From an uncultured Sulfitobacter sp. (GTDB lineage: Bacteria > Pseudomonadota > Alphaproteobacteria > Rhodobacterales > Rhodobacteraceae), in assembly GCA_937923365.1 (NCBI GenBank), contig CALAIJ010000112.1:1-15426 (forward strand): a stretch of DNA of 15,426 bases, read 5' to 3'. The notes beneath the pieces are model-generated. The model was not told the DNA's origin. It searched no databases and worked only from the letters and a program-made list of their open reading frames with translations. Positions 15,246 through 15,426 of the stretch are shown here, one piece after another (the stretch's first letter is position 1; each line of letters opens with the position of its first letter). Both the position numbers and the translations under genes were made by a program.

Positions 15246-15426
15246 ATGAAGACGTTTCTGGTTCGGGGTGTACCGTTGGCAATGCAGCGCGACGGCTGGT
15301 GGCTCAGCGGTCCGTCGCCTGCGCAGAAGGGGCGCAATGCGCCACAGACAGGCGTGCCGCAGAACTGGCGCATCGGGTTGCTGGTGGCCCTTATCGCGCT
15401 GGGCGACGTGATGATCTGGGGCGTGG
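15246..15426 (+). CDS. N-terminus of a membrane protein, probably DUF4173/DUF4153-like (runs off the window)
   Basis: Sixty codons are visible from ATG 15246, preceded by AAGAGGGG about 8 nt upstream. The first part (MKTFLVRGVPLAMQRDGWWL) is soluble and ends in a DGWW motif. A Pro/Gln-rich linker follows, and then from about residue 42 a hydrophobic helix begins (RIGLLVALIALGDVMIWGV) that continues past the window end. This start resembles DUF4173-type multi-pass membrane proteins of Rhodobacteraceae as I remember them, but the diagnostic part lies outside the window. It is divergent from deoC across 180 nt; function unknown. Confidence 0.6.
   Translation, partial: MKTFLVRGVPLAMQRDGWWLSGPSPAQKGRNAPQTGVPQNWRIGLLVALIALGDVMIWGV

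Overview
The window looks like chromosomal core DNA from a GC-rich alphaproteobacterium, most likely a Rhodobacterales / Roseobacter-clade species. This rests on the GC-rich codon use, an SdhAF4 (DUF1674) gene, a BamF-like lipoprotein (DUF3035), a heparinase-superfamily protein directly before purH, and a two-domain ALDH16-type aldehyde dehydrogenase next to deoC. It holds no rRNA, tRNA, insertion sequence, prophage or CRISPR array that I can see. No gene-free stretch exceeds 300 bases; the longest is about 180.

Layout, left to right. (1) 1-1167, plus strand: the 3' part of dapB (lysine/diaminopimelate synthesis), then a small exported protein of unknown function. (2) 1191-2729: a divergent pair, sdhAF4 (minus; succinate dehydrogenase assembly) and rsmB (plus; 16S rRNA m5C methyltransferase). 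(3) 2783-3535, minus: a lone PhnD-like solute-binding-fold protein with no export signal and no transporter genes. (4) 3705-8663, plus, tightly packed: heparinase-superfamily protein, purH (last two steps of IMP synthesis), lspA (lipoprotein signal peptidase), a BamF-like lipoprotein and a GNAT acetyltransferase. (5) 8758-11396, plus: two exported M16 proteins whose genes overlap by 4 nt. The first has the zinc site. The second lacks it but keeps the C-terminal Arg/Tyr pair, the arrangement expected of a heterodimeric periplasmic protease. (6) 11502-15065, minus: deoC, a 72-aa membrane protein and an ALDH16-like dehydrogenase, separated by 4 nt and then overlapping by 3 nt. (7) 15246 to the end, plus: the start of a membrane protein, probably DUF4173/DUF4153-like.

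How genes may work together. DeoC splits deoxyribose-5-phosphate into glyceraldehyde-3-phosphate and acetaldehyde, so the co-transcribed dehydrogenase is a natural consumer of the acetaldehyde; the membrane protein between them has no known role. LspA and the BamF-like lipoprotein both belong to lipoprotein and outer-membrane biogenesis, and the M16 pair acts in the same compartment.

Most of the window is ordinary core genome. The least explained parts are the deoC / small membrane protein / ALDH16 operon with its leader, in which a 10-base sequence is exactly complementary to the deoC ribosome-binding region, and the cluster of TTGCC half-sites between the PhnD-like and heparinase-like genes.
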